From JAHBXC01 sp964350875 (GTDB taxonomy: Bacteria > Planctomycetota > Phycisphaerae > Phycisphaerales > UBA1924), in assembly GCA_964350875.1 (NCBI GenBank), contig CAYGLT010000011.1, forward strand, positions 1-49,592: 49,592 bases of DNA, written 5' to 3'. Under the pieces are notes generated by a model. It did not search any database, had not been told where the DNA came from, and was given only the letters and a program-made list of their open reading frames with translations. Positions 35,063 through 43,231 of the stretch are shown piece by piece. The stretch's first letter is position 1, and each line of letters begins with the position of its first letter. The translations under genes were made by a program, and so were the position numbers.

Positions 35063-35406
35063 CGGTCGGTGGTGGTGAGCCGGTCGAGGTCGTCCGTGCG
35101 CACCTCGTCGTAGGTCCGGCGCAGGAGCACGATGGTGTACGAGACGATGGCGAAACTGATGACGATGGCCGTCAGGATGAGCGCGAGGGGCAGCGGGTCG
35201 GTGAACGCGCCGTCGGGCGTGGTGGCGCCGGGATCGGTGAGCGGCGCGCCGCCGCGGACCCGCCGGCCCGCGCTGAAGATGAGCAGGTTCGACCCGTGCC
35301 CGATGAGCACGAGCCCGACGATGAGTTTCATCGCGCTGCGCCGGAGCATCATGTAGAGCCCGGCGGCGAAGAGCGCACCGACGGTGATGGACAGGAGCAG
35401 CGTCAT
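35059..35406 (-). CDS. mnhC: Mrp antiporter subunit C
   Basis: NuoK-like subunit of 115 residues. The start at 35406 is set by the ATGA overlap with the mnhB stop. Three helices are seen: LLLSITVGALFAAGLYMMLR, KLIVGLVLIGHGSNLLIFSA and PLALILTAIVISFAIVSYTI. The GHGSNLLIF and DPLPLALILTAIVI blocks are typical of MnhC. The loop between helices two and three is GRRVRGGAPLTDPGATTPDG. Confidence 0.93.
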   Translation of the reverse strand: MTLLLSITVGALFAAGLYMMLRRSAMKLIVGLVLIGHGSNLLIFSAGRRVRGGAPLTDPGATTPDGAFTDPLPLALILTAIVISFAIVSYTIVLLRRTYDEVRTDDLDRLTTTDR

Positions 35407-35840
35407 CCCAGCGGCTCCTCGAGCGTGAGGACCATGACGAGTGTGACGCCCAGCACCGTGAAGTAGACGCCGAAGTCGAAGAGCAGCGGCGTGCCGACCT
35501 TCAGCGGGCCGATGCCCGGCGCCTCGAACGAGGCCCACATCGCGGTCATGAACGCGTAGTCGGGTCCGCCGAACGCGGGCGCGCACAGCGAGATCAGCGC
35601 GCTGATGAGCGCGAACGCGAGACCGACGCCGATCAGCGACATCGGCGAGACGCGGAGCAACCGCCGCGTCGCGGTCGAGTCGAACGCCATCGAGTGGAGC
35701 GCGAAGGCGGCGGCGGCCATCAAACCGCCCACGAACCCGCCTCCCGGCAGGTTGTGCCCGTTCAGCGTGACGATGACGGAGAACATGAGCAGCAGCGGGA
35801 AGATGAGCCGCGTGGCCGCGATGAGGATGATCGAGTTCAT
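35403..35840 (-). CDS. mnhB: Mrp antiporter subunit B
   Basis: It has 145 residues and four helices. The family block LNGHNLPGGGFVGGLMAAAAF (first part) lies after the first helix, and LLFDFGVYFTVLGVTLVMVL forms the last. These match MnhB and the MnhB-like domain of complex I-related antiporters. Its start overlaps the mnhA stop by 4 bases and its stop overlaps the mnhC start by 4 bases. Confidence 0.95.
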   Translation of the reverse strand: MNSIILIAATRLIFPLLLMFSVIVTLNGHNLPGGGFVGGLMAAAAFALHSMAFDSTATRRLLRVSPMSLIGVGLAFALISALISLCAPAFGGPDYAFMTAMWASFEAPGIGPLKVGTPLLFDFGVYFTVLGVTLVMVLTLEEPLG

Positions 35841-38203
35841 TGCTCATCCTCCGAACTCGGGAGGACGGTGCGGAGTCGCATGAGCGTGTAGACGCCGATG
35901 GCGGCGATGCCCAGCACGCTGATCTCCCCGAGCGTGTCGAGCGCGCGGAAGTCAACGAGGATGACATTGACGATGTTGCGCCCGTAGCCCTCGGTGTACG
36001 CGCGTTCGACCATCGCGTCGGAGACCGGCGCCCCCACGCGCACGCCGCGCGACACGAGGAGCGTGTACGCCATGAGCGTGCCGAACGCGAGCGACAGCGC
36101 GAGGTCGCCGATTTTCATCACGGGGCCGCTGAGTTGGCCGAAGCGCGGGAGGTGGTAGACGACGAGCACGAAGATGATGACGGTCAGCGTGTCCACGGCG
36201 AACTGGGTCATCGCCAGGTCGGGCGCGCCGTAGAGCACGAACAGCATCGCGATGCCGTACCCGATGGCGCCGAGGGAGGCCACCGCCGCGAGGCGTGATC
36301 GCGTCAGCGCGGAGAGCGCGGCGCCGCCGATCATCAGCACGAGCGTGGTGACCTCGATCGTGTCCACGGGGTTCAACGAGACCTCGAGGTCGCTCTGCGG
36401 GATCCGTGCGCCGCTCCTCCAGATCGCCCACCCGGCGAGCGCGATCAGCGTGATCACGACGGTCTTGATGTAGACACTGAGCGAGCCGTTCTGGAGCGTT
36501 CGGGTCGAGAACTTCGCGAAGCCGAGCACGCTCTCGAGGATGAGCGTGTAGGCGCGCTGGGGGCCGACGCGTTCCAGCGCGTGCGCGGGCGCGGTGAGTC
36601 GCCGCCAAGGCGAGCGGAGGAAATACAGCGCGGAACCGAGGATCGTCGCGCCGATGCTGATGCTCAGCGCGACGCTCGGCTTCAGGAGGTACGCGAGGTC
36701 GAGGTGCAGTTCGGGCCACAGGTCGGCCGCCAGACCGGCGACGGCGCCCGCGGCGGCACGCGAGAGCGGCGCCGCGAAGATGACGGGCGCAATCGCCGTG
36801 ATGATCCCGAGCGACGCGAGAACGACCGGGCCGGCGAGGATGCGCCACCCGCACTCGTGCGCCTCGGCGAAACGCTCGTTCGCGTCCTCGTGGGTCTTGG
36901 GGCCGAAGAACGCGCGCCAGCCGATCAGCCACGCAGCGGTGACCATGAAGAAGCCCGAAAGGCACGACACCGCGACCACGAACCACAGCGCCCATTCGGC
37001 GTGCGTGGCGCCCTTGAGGAACAGTTCCTTCCCCGCGAAGCCGAGGGTCGCCGGGAAGCCGGCCATCGACAGCGCCGCGAGCGCGGCGCAGGCGGCGGTG
37101 ACGGGCATCTTTCTCGCGAGGCCTCCCCCCTGCTCGAGGTCCTTGATGTGCGCGCCGTGGTCGAGGCTCCCCGCGACCAGGAAGAGCGTGCCCTTGAACA
37201 GCGCGTGCGCGAGGAGGTACACCATCGCGGCCTCGGCGGCGCCGAGCCCGATCAGCATCAACATCGCGCCGAGGGACGACACCGTCGTGTACGCGAGGAT
37301 GCGCTTGGCGTAGGTCTCGCGCGTGGCGAGGTACGCGGCGAACGCGGTGGTGAACCCGCCGAATATCACGAGGGCCTCGCCCCACCACTCGACGCCCACG
37401 AACGCGGGCGACATCCGCGCCGCGAGGTAAACGCCCGCCTTGACCATGGTGGACGAGTGCAGGTACGCGCTGACGGGCGTGGGCGCCTCCATCGCGCCGG
37501 GGAGCCAGAAGTGGAACGGGAACGCCGCGCTCTTCGTGAACGCGCCGAGCAGCACCAGCCCGATGATCCAGGGCGTTGCTGAGTCGGCGAGCATCCACGA
37601 GTGATCGCTCGCGAGCAGTTCCGAGATCGACCATGTGCCGGCGCGCGTGCCGAGCATCACCAGCCCCGCGAGCAGCGCGACGCCGCCCAGCCCGGTCACG
37701 AGCAGCGCCTGGAGCGCGGACTTGCGGGCCTTCTCGCGTTCGTGATCGAACCCGATCAGCAGGTACGAGGTGATGCTCGTGAGTTCCCAGAAGATGAAGA
37801 GGAGGACGATGTTGTCGGCGAGGACGAGCCCGAGCATGGCCGCCATGAACGCGATGAGCGTCGCGTAGAAGCGGCCGAGTTGGCGGTTCCCTTCGAGGTA
37901 CTCGCTGGCGTACGCGAGGACGAACGCGCCGACGCCCAGCACGAGCATCGTGAACAGGAGCGACAGGCCGTCGAGCCGCGCCGCGAGCGCGACGGAGAGC
38001 CCGTCCACCCAAGGCCGCGATTCGAGGAGCGTCTCGCCCGCGAGGACCGACGCGCCCTGGGTCGTGGCGATCCAGACCGCGAGGGCGGCGGGCACGAGCG
38101 CGAAGAGCACGCCGCTCCAGCGTCGCGCGGGTCCGAGCGCACGGTGCAGCGTCGGCGCCAGCGCCGCGAGTATCGCCAGAATGCCCACCGAACCGAGCAG
38201 CAT
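35837..38203 (-). CDS. mnhA: Mrp antiporter subunit A
   Basis: Largest antiporter subunit, NuoL-like, of 788 residues. The ATG at 38203 (MLLGSVGILAI) starts directly in the first helix; a TTG at 38221 would add six residues. Blocks include LFIFWELTSITSYLLIGFDH with the essential Glu, KSAAFPFHFWLPGAMEAPTP with the Lys, VSAYLHSSTMVKAGVYLAAR, and HALFKGTLFLVAGSLDHG. The C-terminal 200 residues carry the extra MbhD/DUF4040-like part (LYGAPDLAMTQFAVDTLTVI) and the MbhE-like end (NVILVDFRALDTLGEISVLG). It is the first gene of the seven-gene operon, which diverges from the DUF418 gene 139 bases away. Confidence 0.95.
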   Translation of the reverse strand: MLLGSVGILAILAALAPTLHRALGPARRWSGVLFALVPAALAVWIATTQGASVLAGETLLESRPWVDGLSVALAARLDGLSLLFTMLVLGVGAFVLAYASEYLEGNRQLGRFYATLIAFMAAMLGLVLADNIVLLFIFWELTSITSYLLIGFDHEREKARKSALQALLVTGLGGVALLAGLVMLGTRAGTWSISELLASDHSWMLADSATPWIIGLVLLGAFTKSAAFPFHFWLPGAMEAPTPVSAYLHSSTMVKAGVYLAARMSPAFVGVEWWGEALVIFGGFTTAFAAYLATRETYAKRILAYTTVSSLGAMLMLIGLGAAEAAMVYLLAHALFKGTLFLVAGSLDHGAHIKDLEQGGGLARKMPVTAACAALAALSMAGFPATLGFAGKELFLKGATHAEWALWFVVAVSCLSGFFMVTAAWLIGWRAFFGPKTHEDANERFAEAHECGWRILAGPVVLASLGIITAIAPVIFAAPLSRAAAGAVAGLAADLWPELHLDLAYLLKPSVALSISIGATILGSALYFLRSPWRRLTAPAHALERVGPQRAYTLILESVLGFAKFSTRTLQNGSLSVYIKTVVITLIALAGWAIWRSGARIPQSDLEVSLNPVDTIEVTTLVLMIGGAALSALTRSRLAAVASLGAIGYGIAMLFVLYGAPDLAMTQFAVDTLTVIIFVLVVYHLPRFGQLSGPVMKIGDLALSLAFGTLMAYTLLVSRGVRVGAPVSDAMVERAYTEGYGRNIVNVILVDFRALDTLGEISVLGIAAIGVYTLMRLRTVLPSSEDEQ

Positions 38204-38329
38204 GCGATCCGCCGATCTCAAACACCGGAGAAATGAACGATGAACCGGGGCGGAGAGGATACCCGATCCGATCGCCCCCGGTTGGGCGTGGGCGCTCCGG
38301 TGCGGTATGTTGTTCGGACCCTATAGGTC

Positions 38330-38335
38330 AGGAGG
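38330..38335 (+). promoter_or_regulatory. Ribosome-binding site deciding the DUF418 gene start
   Basis: AGGAGG ends seven bases before the ATG at 38343 and selects it over an upstream in-frame start at 38307. TATGTT at 38306-38311 could be the -10 box. Confidence 0.7.
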
Positions 38336-38342
38336 AACGACG

Positions 38343-39647
38343 ATGGATGACGCCCTGCGCACTCCCGATGCGCCGCACGCCGCCCCGGTGCTGGGGAAGG
38401 ACCGCATCGAACTGCTGGACGCGCTGCGCGGGTTCGCGCTCCTGGGCATCCTGCCCATGAACATGCCGATCTTCGCGTACTACACCTATCAGTTCTTCCA
38501 GCCGAACATCCAGGGCGGCTTCGAGGGCGTGAACTTTCTGGCGTGGCTCTTCGGGCATGTGTTCTTCGAGTTCAAGATGATGACGATCTTCACGGCGCTG
38601 TTCGGCGCCGGGATCGTGGTGTTCACGACCCGCGCGACGGAGAAGTCGGGCCGCTGCGCCGGGCTGTTCTACCGGCGCATCACATGGCTGTTCCTGTTCG
38701 GGCTGATCCACGCGTACCTGATCTGGGAGGGCGACATCCTCTTTATGTACGCGGTCGCCGGCGCCTTCGCCTTCCTGTTCCGCAAGTGGCGCCCGCGCTG
38801 GCTGATCGTGATCGGCCTGCTCACCATCCTGCAAACGCCGGCGTTCAACGCCCTCACATCGTGGTACTTCACCACGGCGCACAGCGCGTACGAGGCGGTG
38901 CAGGCGGGCGAAGAGATCCCGGGCTGGCAGCAGGGCTTCGCGGACTCGTACCCCGAGGCGATCGCGGACTTCACGCCGACGGAGCAAGCGCTCGAGGGAG
39001 AGCGTGCCGCGTTCACGGGCGGGTACCTTGATCTCTTGCCCCAGCGCGCGCAGGCGGCGGCGGAATGGGAGTTCATGTTCTTCCCGATGATGTTCTTCGG
39101 CCGCATCTTCGGCGTGATGCTGTTCGGCATGGCGGCGCTGAAACTCGGCGTGCTCACCGGCCTGCGATCCCAGAAGTTCTACCTCTGGATGATGGCGATC
39201 GGGTATCTCGTCGGCATCCCGATTGTCGCGGTCGGCGCCAAGATCTGGGTCAATAGCGGGTTCGATGTCCTGATGTTCTTCAAGGTGACGAACGCGAACT
39301 ACTTCGGCTCGCTGTTCGTCGCGGCGGGGCACATCGCGCTCGTCGCGCTGATCGTGAAGGCGGGTGTCCTGCGGCGACTGATGGATCGCCTGATGGCGGT
39401 GGGGCAGATGGCGTTCACGAACTACATCGCGCACTCGGTGATCTGCGCCCTGCTCTTCTACGGGTACGGCTTCGGATTGTGGGGTGAGGTCAGCCGCGCC
39501 GGGTTGTGGGGCATCGTCGCGCTGATCTGGATCGCGCAACTGTTGTGGAGCCCGTGGTGGCTGAAGCGGTTCCGCTTCGGGCCGCTGGAATGGCTGTGGA
39601 GGTCGCTGACCTACTGGAAGCGTCAGCCGATGAAGCGGGTGGGGTAA
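38343..39647 (+). CDS. DUF418-domain membrane protein
   Basis: It has 434 residues with multiple transmembrane segments. The N-terminus DRIELLDALRGFALLGILPM is the typical opening of DUF418/YeiB proteins (related to the acyltransferase-3/DUF1624 heparan-acetyltransferase fold). Further blocks are MTIFTALFGAGIVVFTTRAT, RRITWLFLFGLIHAYLIWEG, and the C-terminal MAFTNYIAHSVICALLFYGY with WLKRFRFGPLEWLWRSLTYW. The family is poorly characterised; a transport or acyl-transfer role is speculative. It diverges from the Mrp operon and ends before a set of strong hairpins. Confidence 0.9.
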   Translation: MDDALRTPDAPHAAPVLGKDRIELLDALRGFALLGILPMNMPIFAYYTYQFFQPNIQGGFEGVNFLAWLFGHVFFEFKMMTIFTALFGAGIVVFTTRATEKSGRCAGLFYRRITWLFLFGLIHAYLIWEGDILFMYAVAGAFAFLFRKWRPRWLIVIGLLTILQTPAFNALTSWYFTTAHSAYEAVQAGEEIPGWQQGFADSYPEAIADFTPTEQALEGERAAFTGGYLDLLPQRAQAAAEWEFMFFPMMFFGRIFGVMLFGMAALKLGVLTGLRSQKFYLWMMAIGYLVGIPIVAVGAKIWVNSGFDVLMFFKVTNANYFGSLFVAAGHIALVALIVKAGVLRRLMDRLMAVGQMAFTNYIAHSVICALLFYGYGFGLWGEVSRAGLWGIVALIWIAQLLWSPWWLKRFRFGPLEWLWRSLTYWKRQPMKRVG

Positions 39648-39668
39648 GAGCCGAGGCCCCCTCCCCGG

Positions 39669-39770
39669 CCCTCCCCCATCTTCGATAGGGGAGGGAGCAA
39701 GAAAAGACGATCTTTGGCCCCTCACCCGTCGACTCTGCGAGTCGTCGACCTCTCCCCAGAGGGGAGAGGT
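39669..39770. terminator. Cluster of three hairpins between convergent genes
   Basis: CCCTCCCC (39669-39676) pairs with GGGGAGGG (39688-39695). GACTC (39731-39735) pairs with GAGTC (39739-39743). ACCTCTCCCC (39748-39757) pairs perfectly with GGGGAGAGGT (39761-39770) around a 3-base loop, and its last base abuts the final codon of the amidohydrolase-like gene. Together they probably stop transcription from both sides. The pyrimidine-rich CCTCTCCCC palindrome resembles dispersed REP-like elements, but only one copy is seen here. Confidence 0.6.
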
Positions 39771-40469
39771 TCAGAGAAGTGGACGAAGCGTGCGTGCAAG
39801 GAGTGCGCCGACGTGTTCGCGGCCGCGGGCCGTGCGCAGGAGCGCGTTGTTCACTTCGATCTCGATCCCTAGGTAGCGCGACGCGGGGAATGCGGCGCGG
39901 AGCGCAGTGGTGTGGCCGTCGGATGTGCCGCGGTACGGCAGGTTCATCTTCACGCGGAGGTCGGCGGCGTCGGGATCGGCGTTGATCGCGCGGCGCCAGG
40001 ATTCGCAGAACGCCTTCTCGCGCGGGCGGCTTGGGTCAAAGAGCAGGCCGATCTCGAGTTCGCGCGTCTTGCCGTCGAGCGCGGGCGTGAAGGAATGCAC
40101 GGAGAGGTGCAGGACTGGCGCGGGGGCGTGGGCGATGTGTTCGCGCACGGCGGCGCGCCACGGCGTGTAGTGACGCTCGATGATCGCCCGCTTGGCGTCG
40201 TTGTCGAGGTCGCGCGTGACGGCGCTGAACAGTGATGACGAATCGGACGAACGGTTGAGTTCGACGACGAGGCGCGAGACCTCGCCCACGAACAGCGGCG
40301 CCGCAAGCGACGCGGCGAGTCGCTCGGCGACCGCCAGCGCGCCGGGGTCGTACCCCCTGTGGGTCTTGAGCAGCGCGCGGTGCGGCCGAAAGAGCGCGGC
40401 GAGATCGTCGGGAACGCGGTTGGTCGCGTGCTCGCAGGTCACCACGGCGTGGCCGACGGCGCGGCTCAT
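39771..40469 (-). CDS. N-formylglutamate amidohydrolase-like protein
   Basis: It has 232 residues. Family blocks are HAVVTCEHATNRVPDDL (metal-binding His/Glu region), HRGYDPGALAVAERLAAS, VSRLVVELNRSSDS, LHLSVHSFTPALDG, IGLLFDPSRP and YRGTSDGHTTALRAAFP with YLGIEIEVNN. Classical members release formate from N-formyl-L-glutamate at the end of histidine breakdown, but no hut gene is present. Here the ATG overlaps the stop of the GCS2-type ligase gene by 4 bases, so it more likely removes a group from, or hydrolyses, the product of the neighbouring ligases. It is shorter than classical HutG-type enzymes (about 260). Confidence 0.85.
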   Translation of the reverse strand: MSRAVGHAVVTCEHATNRVPDDLAALFRPHRALLKTHRGYDPGALAVAERLAASLAAPLFVGEVSRLVVELNRSSDSSSLFSAVTRDLDNDAKRAIIERHYTPWRAAVREHIAHAPAPVLHLSVHSFTPALDGKTRELEIGLLFDPSRPREKAFCESWRRAINADPDAADLRVKMNLPYRGTSDGHTTALRAAFPASRYLGIEIEVNNALLRTARGREHVGALLARTLRPLL

Positions 40470-41716
40470 GCGACGAACATCCGGCCTTCGTTCAGGCAGA
40501 CGCAGAGTTGGCGGTAGATCTCCTGGACGCGCGTCTTCGAGGGCGAGTTTCCCGTCTGCGCCAGGATGCGTCGGGAGAGCGTGCCGGCCGCGAAGATCGT
40601 CGAGAGCGGCGCGTGCCAAGGAGACTCGGGATCGATCACGCGCGAGGAGAGTTCGCGCCACAGTTCGCCCGCGGTGATCGCGTCTGCGTCGATGCCCAGC
40701 GCGCGGAGCAGCGGCGTGTGGTCGAGGATGCCGCGGTCCCCGTCGCGGATGCACCGGAGCAGCATGTCGTGGAGCGGTTCGACCTCGACGGCGCGCTGGT
40801 CGGCGGTCGTTGACCATTGCTCATCGCACAGCGCGCGGATCGCGGCGGTGACGAGGGCGACGATCGCGCAGTCGGCGAGCGGGCACTCCTGGATGTCGAC
40901 CACGCGGATCTCGATGGAGCCGCGGTCGAATCGGGCGATGGCGCCGCGTGAGTTGAGCCACTCGTGCTGGAGCGTTCCCTCGGGATCGAGCGGCGCGATC
41001 TGCTCGTAGATCGAGCGAAGGAGGGAGTTCTCGTACTCGTCGCGGGTGAATACCTGTTCGGGGATGACCTTGGCGGCGACGAGCGGGACGCGTTTCGAGT
41101 TGTTGCGGTACACCTCGAGCCGGTTGTCGAGCAGGCCCGTGACCTTGCCGTCCATGATGGGCGAACTCGCGGCGAGCCCGGGGATGAGCGGGAGGATCAG
41201 GCGGATCGCGGCGTGGAGGCGGCCGAACTCCTCGTCGCTCTTGAAGGGGAGATTGATGTGTGTGGATTGAAGGTTCGCCCAGCCGTGCCCGGTGCACTTG
41301 AAGATGCGGTCGTACGCCGCGTACACGGCGCCGAACGCGTGGGGCCAGAGGCGCATCTCTCCGTGGGGCTCCATCCACGGGTGCATCGCGCCGGGCATGA
41401 GCAGCGCGTTGTGCTTGCTCAGCATCTCGTTGATGCGCTGGGCGTGATCCTGGAACACGGCCGCGGCGCGGGGGAGGTCGTCGGTGGGCTCGGTGGTTTT
41501 GAGTTCGACGACATGGAGGACGAGTTCGTTTGACCACGAGACGAGCGCGTCCTCGCCGTCGGGGTAGGCGTCGCCCGAGTTGTCGCCGCTGATCTCGCGG
41601 AGCAGCGTGTCGGTGATGGGTCGGATGTCGAGCGTTTCGGCGTCGACGATCATGTACTCGAGTTCGACGCCGATCTTCTCGAAGAGTCCGATGTCGAACG
41701 GGTATGGTCGACCCAC
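40466..41716 (-). CDS. GCS2-family carboxylate-amine ligase (glutamate-cysteine ligase-like)
   Basis: ATP-dependent ligase of the glutamate-cysteine ligase 2 superfamily, 416 residues. Conserved regions are KIGVELEYMIVDAETLDIRP in general form (IGVELEYMIVDAETL seen), ELVLHVVELKTTEPTDDLP, AMHPWMEPHGEMRLWPH, ANLQSTHINLPFKSDEEFGR and RGSIEIRVVDIQECPLADCA, which hold the ATP/metal-binding acidic and histidine residues. Family members join glutamate or another amino acid through a side-chain or alpha carboxylate to an amine. It follows the ATP-grasp gene by 27 bases and overlaps the amidohydrolase gene, which argues for a peptide-like product rather than ordinary glutathione synthesis. Confidence 0.88.
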   Translation of the reverse strand: MGRPYPFDIGLFEKIGVELEYMIVDAETLDIRPITDTLLREISGDNSGDAYPDGEDALVSWSNELVLHVVELKTTEPTDDLPRAAAVFQDHAQRINEMLSKHNALLMPGAMHPWMEPHGEMRLWPHAFGAVYAAYDRIFKCTGHGWANLQSTHINLPFKSDEEFGRLHAAIRLILPLIPGLAASSPIMDGKVTGLLDNRLEVYRNNSKRVPLVAAKVIPEQVFTRDEYENSLLRSIYEQIAPLDPEGTLQHEWLNSRGAIARFDRGSIEIRVVDIQECPLADCAIVALVTAAIRALCDEQWSTTADQRAVEVEPLHDMLLRCIRDGDRGILDHTPLLRALGIDADAITAGELWRELSSRVIDPESPWHAPLSTIFAAGTLSRRILAQTGNSPSKTRVQEIYRQLCVCLNEGRMFVA

Positions 41717-41743
41717 TGGGCGGTCCTTTCGGGGGATGCTGGT

Positions 41744-43231
41744 TCAGCGCGCGGAGGCGCGGCGTTCTTCGAGCCGTTTGACGAAGAAGGAGATGATCTT
41801 GCGGTAGAGTTCGTCGCCCAGGACACGGTCTTCGAAGCCGCGGTCGATGGACGGGTTGTCGTTGATCTCGATCACCATGGGCCGGCCGCGGACCTCCTTG
41901 ATGTCCACGCCGTAGAGCCCGCCGCCGATGGCGCGCGCGGCGCGGACGGCGAGTTGGACGACCTGCTCGGGCGCGTCGGCGACGGGGAAGGTGTCGACCA
42001 TGCCTTCGAGGGCGGCGCCGCCGTCGTTGTCGTGCTTGATGATCTGCCAGTGCGCGCGGGCCATGTGGTACTTGCAGACATAGAGGGGCTCGCCGTCGAG
42101 CACGCCGACGCGCCAGTCGAAGGGCGTGGGCACGAACTCCTGCGCGAGGAGGAGTTCGGATTGTTCGAAGAGTTCCGCCGCGCCCTTGTCGAAGGCTTCG
42201 TGGGTCTCGAACTTCTTGACGCCCGTGCTGAAGGAGCCGTCGGGCTGCTTCACGACGCACGGGAAACCGATGCGCTCGGCGACGAGGCCCGCGGTCTGCT
42301 CGGCGAAGATGACCGTCTTCGGCGCGCGGAGCCGCGTGCGTTCGAGCAACTCCGCGAGGAAGACCTTGTTGGTGCATCGCACGATCGAGTCGGGGTCATC
42401 GATGACCACCAGCCCCTCGGCGGCGGCGCGGCGGGCGAATCGGTACGAGAAGTGGTTCACGCCCGTGGTGACGCGGATGAACAGCGCATCGAACTCGGCG
42501 ACGCGGCCGAAGTCTTCACGCTGGATCAGTTCCACGCGGAAACTCTGCTCCTCGGCGGCCTCCACGAACTTCTCGATCGCGCCGGGATCGCTCGGGGGGA
42601 GTTGCTCCTCGGGATCGACGAGGATCGCCATGTCGTACTTCGACGGCTTGGGCGAGCGCGGCGCGCGGGTGGGGTTCGCGAAATATCGCTGCGCCATTTC
42701 GGCGGCGAAGGGGCGGTGGGTCTCGGGGATATCCGAGAGCGCGATGACGCGCAGGGACTCGAGTTCCCACGATTCTTCGTCGTGCCTGCGAAAAGTCGCG
42801 CGGAGGAAGGGCGCGGGGAACTGGTTGAACAGCGCCGTCGCAAGGCGGTCGTAGCGCTTGGCCATGTTGCGGCCGAAGTAGATGCTCAGGTCAAAGTGAT
42901 CGGAGCGGATGCCCTTGAACGCGGTCTTGAGGAGTTTCTCGGCGTCCTGGGCGGCGATGCGGATGATGGGCTGGAGACGCAGGTCCTGGATGGTTTTGAT
43001 CGACGGGAGCGGGCGATGGCCGCGCGCCTGCGCAAGGAGCGAGACGTAGTACCCGAGGGTCTGGTACTTGTACGAGCGGCAGAGGTTGTAGACCTTCGCG
43101 CGGCGCATCACGCTGTACTTGCTGTGCGTGACATAGTCGGACGCGGAGACGACCTCGATGTTGGCGCCCGCGTCCTCGGGGAGTTCGAGGGGGAACTTCT
43201 TGGGGTTGTCGAGCACGATCAGGGAGATCAC
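41744..43231 (-). CDS. RimK-type ATP-grasp ligase with N-terminal RLAN-like domain
   Basis: It has 495 residues. The GTG start at 43231 overlaps the peptidase stop (GTGA). Residues 1-200 match the kind of alpha+beta domain found before RimK-like ATP-grasps (RLAN): LIVLDNPKKFPLELP, MRRAKVYNLCRSYKYQTLGY and YYVSLLAQARGHRPLPS. The ATP-grasp part runs from about 225 to 480: RCTNKVFLAELLERTRLRAP, FPCVVKQPDGSFSTGVKKFE (ATP-binding Lys and the glycine-rich loop), LLAQEFVPTPFDWRVGVLDG and GVDIKEVRGRPMVIEINDNP (metal-binding acidic residues). It should activate a carboxylate as acyl phosphate and ligate it to an amine. RimK relatives add glutamates to proteins or make small peptides. Confidence 0.9.
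   Translation of the reverse strand: MISLIVLDNPKKFPLELPEDAGANIEVVSASDYVTHSKYSVMRRAKVYNLCRSYKYQTLGYYVSLLAQARGHRPLPSIKTIQDLRLQPIIRIAAQDAEKLLKTAFKGIRSDHFDLSIYFGRNMAKRYDRLATALFNQFPAPFLRATFRRHDEESWELESLRVIALSDIPETHRPFAAEMAQRYFANPTRAPRSPKPSKYDMAILVDPEEQLPPSDPGAIEKFVEAAEEQSFRVELIQREDFGRVAEFDALFIRVTTGVNHFSYRFARRAAAEGLVVIDDPDSIVRCTNKVFLAELLERTRLRAPKTVIFAEQTAGLVAERIGFPCVVKQPDGSFSTGVKKFETHEAFDKGAAELFEQSELLLAQEFVPTPFDWRVGVLDGEPLYVCKYHMARAHWQIIKHDNDGGAALEGMVDTFPVADAPEQVVQLAVRAARAIGGGLYGVDIKEVRGRPMVIEINDNPSIDRGFEDRVLGDELYRKIISFFVKRLEERRASAR

Noticed and set aside
33776..35113. Long plus-strand open frame across mnhD
   Set aside because: Made almost only of R, D, E, H and A; the opposite strand encodes an unmistakable Mrp subunit.
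38204..38221. TTG start at 38221 for mnhA
   Set aside because: The ATG at 38203 begins exactly at the first membrane helix as in other MnhA proteins; the six extra residues are polar and unsupported.
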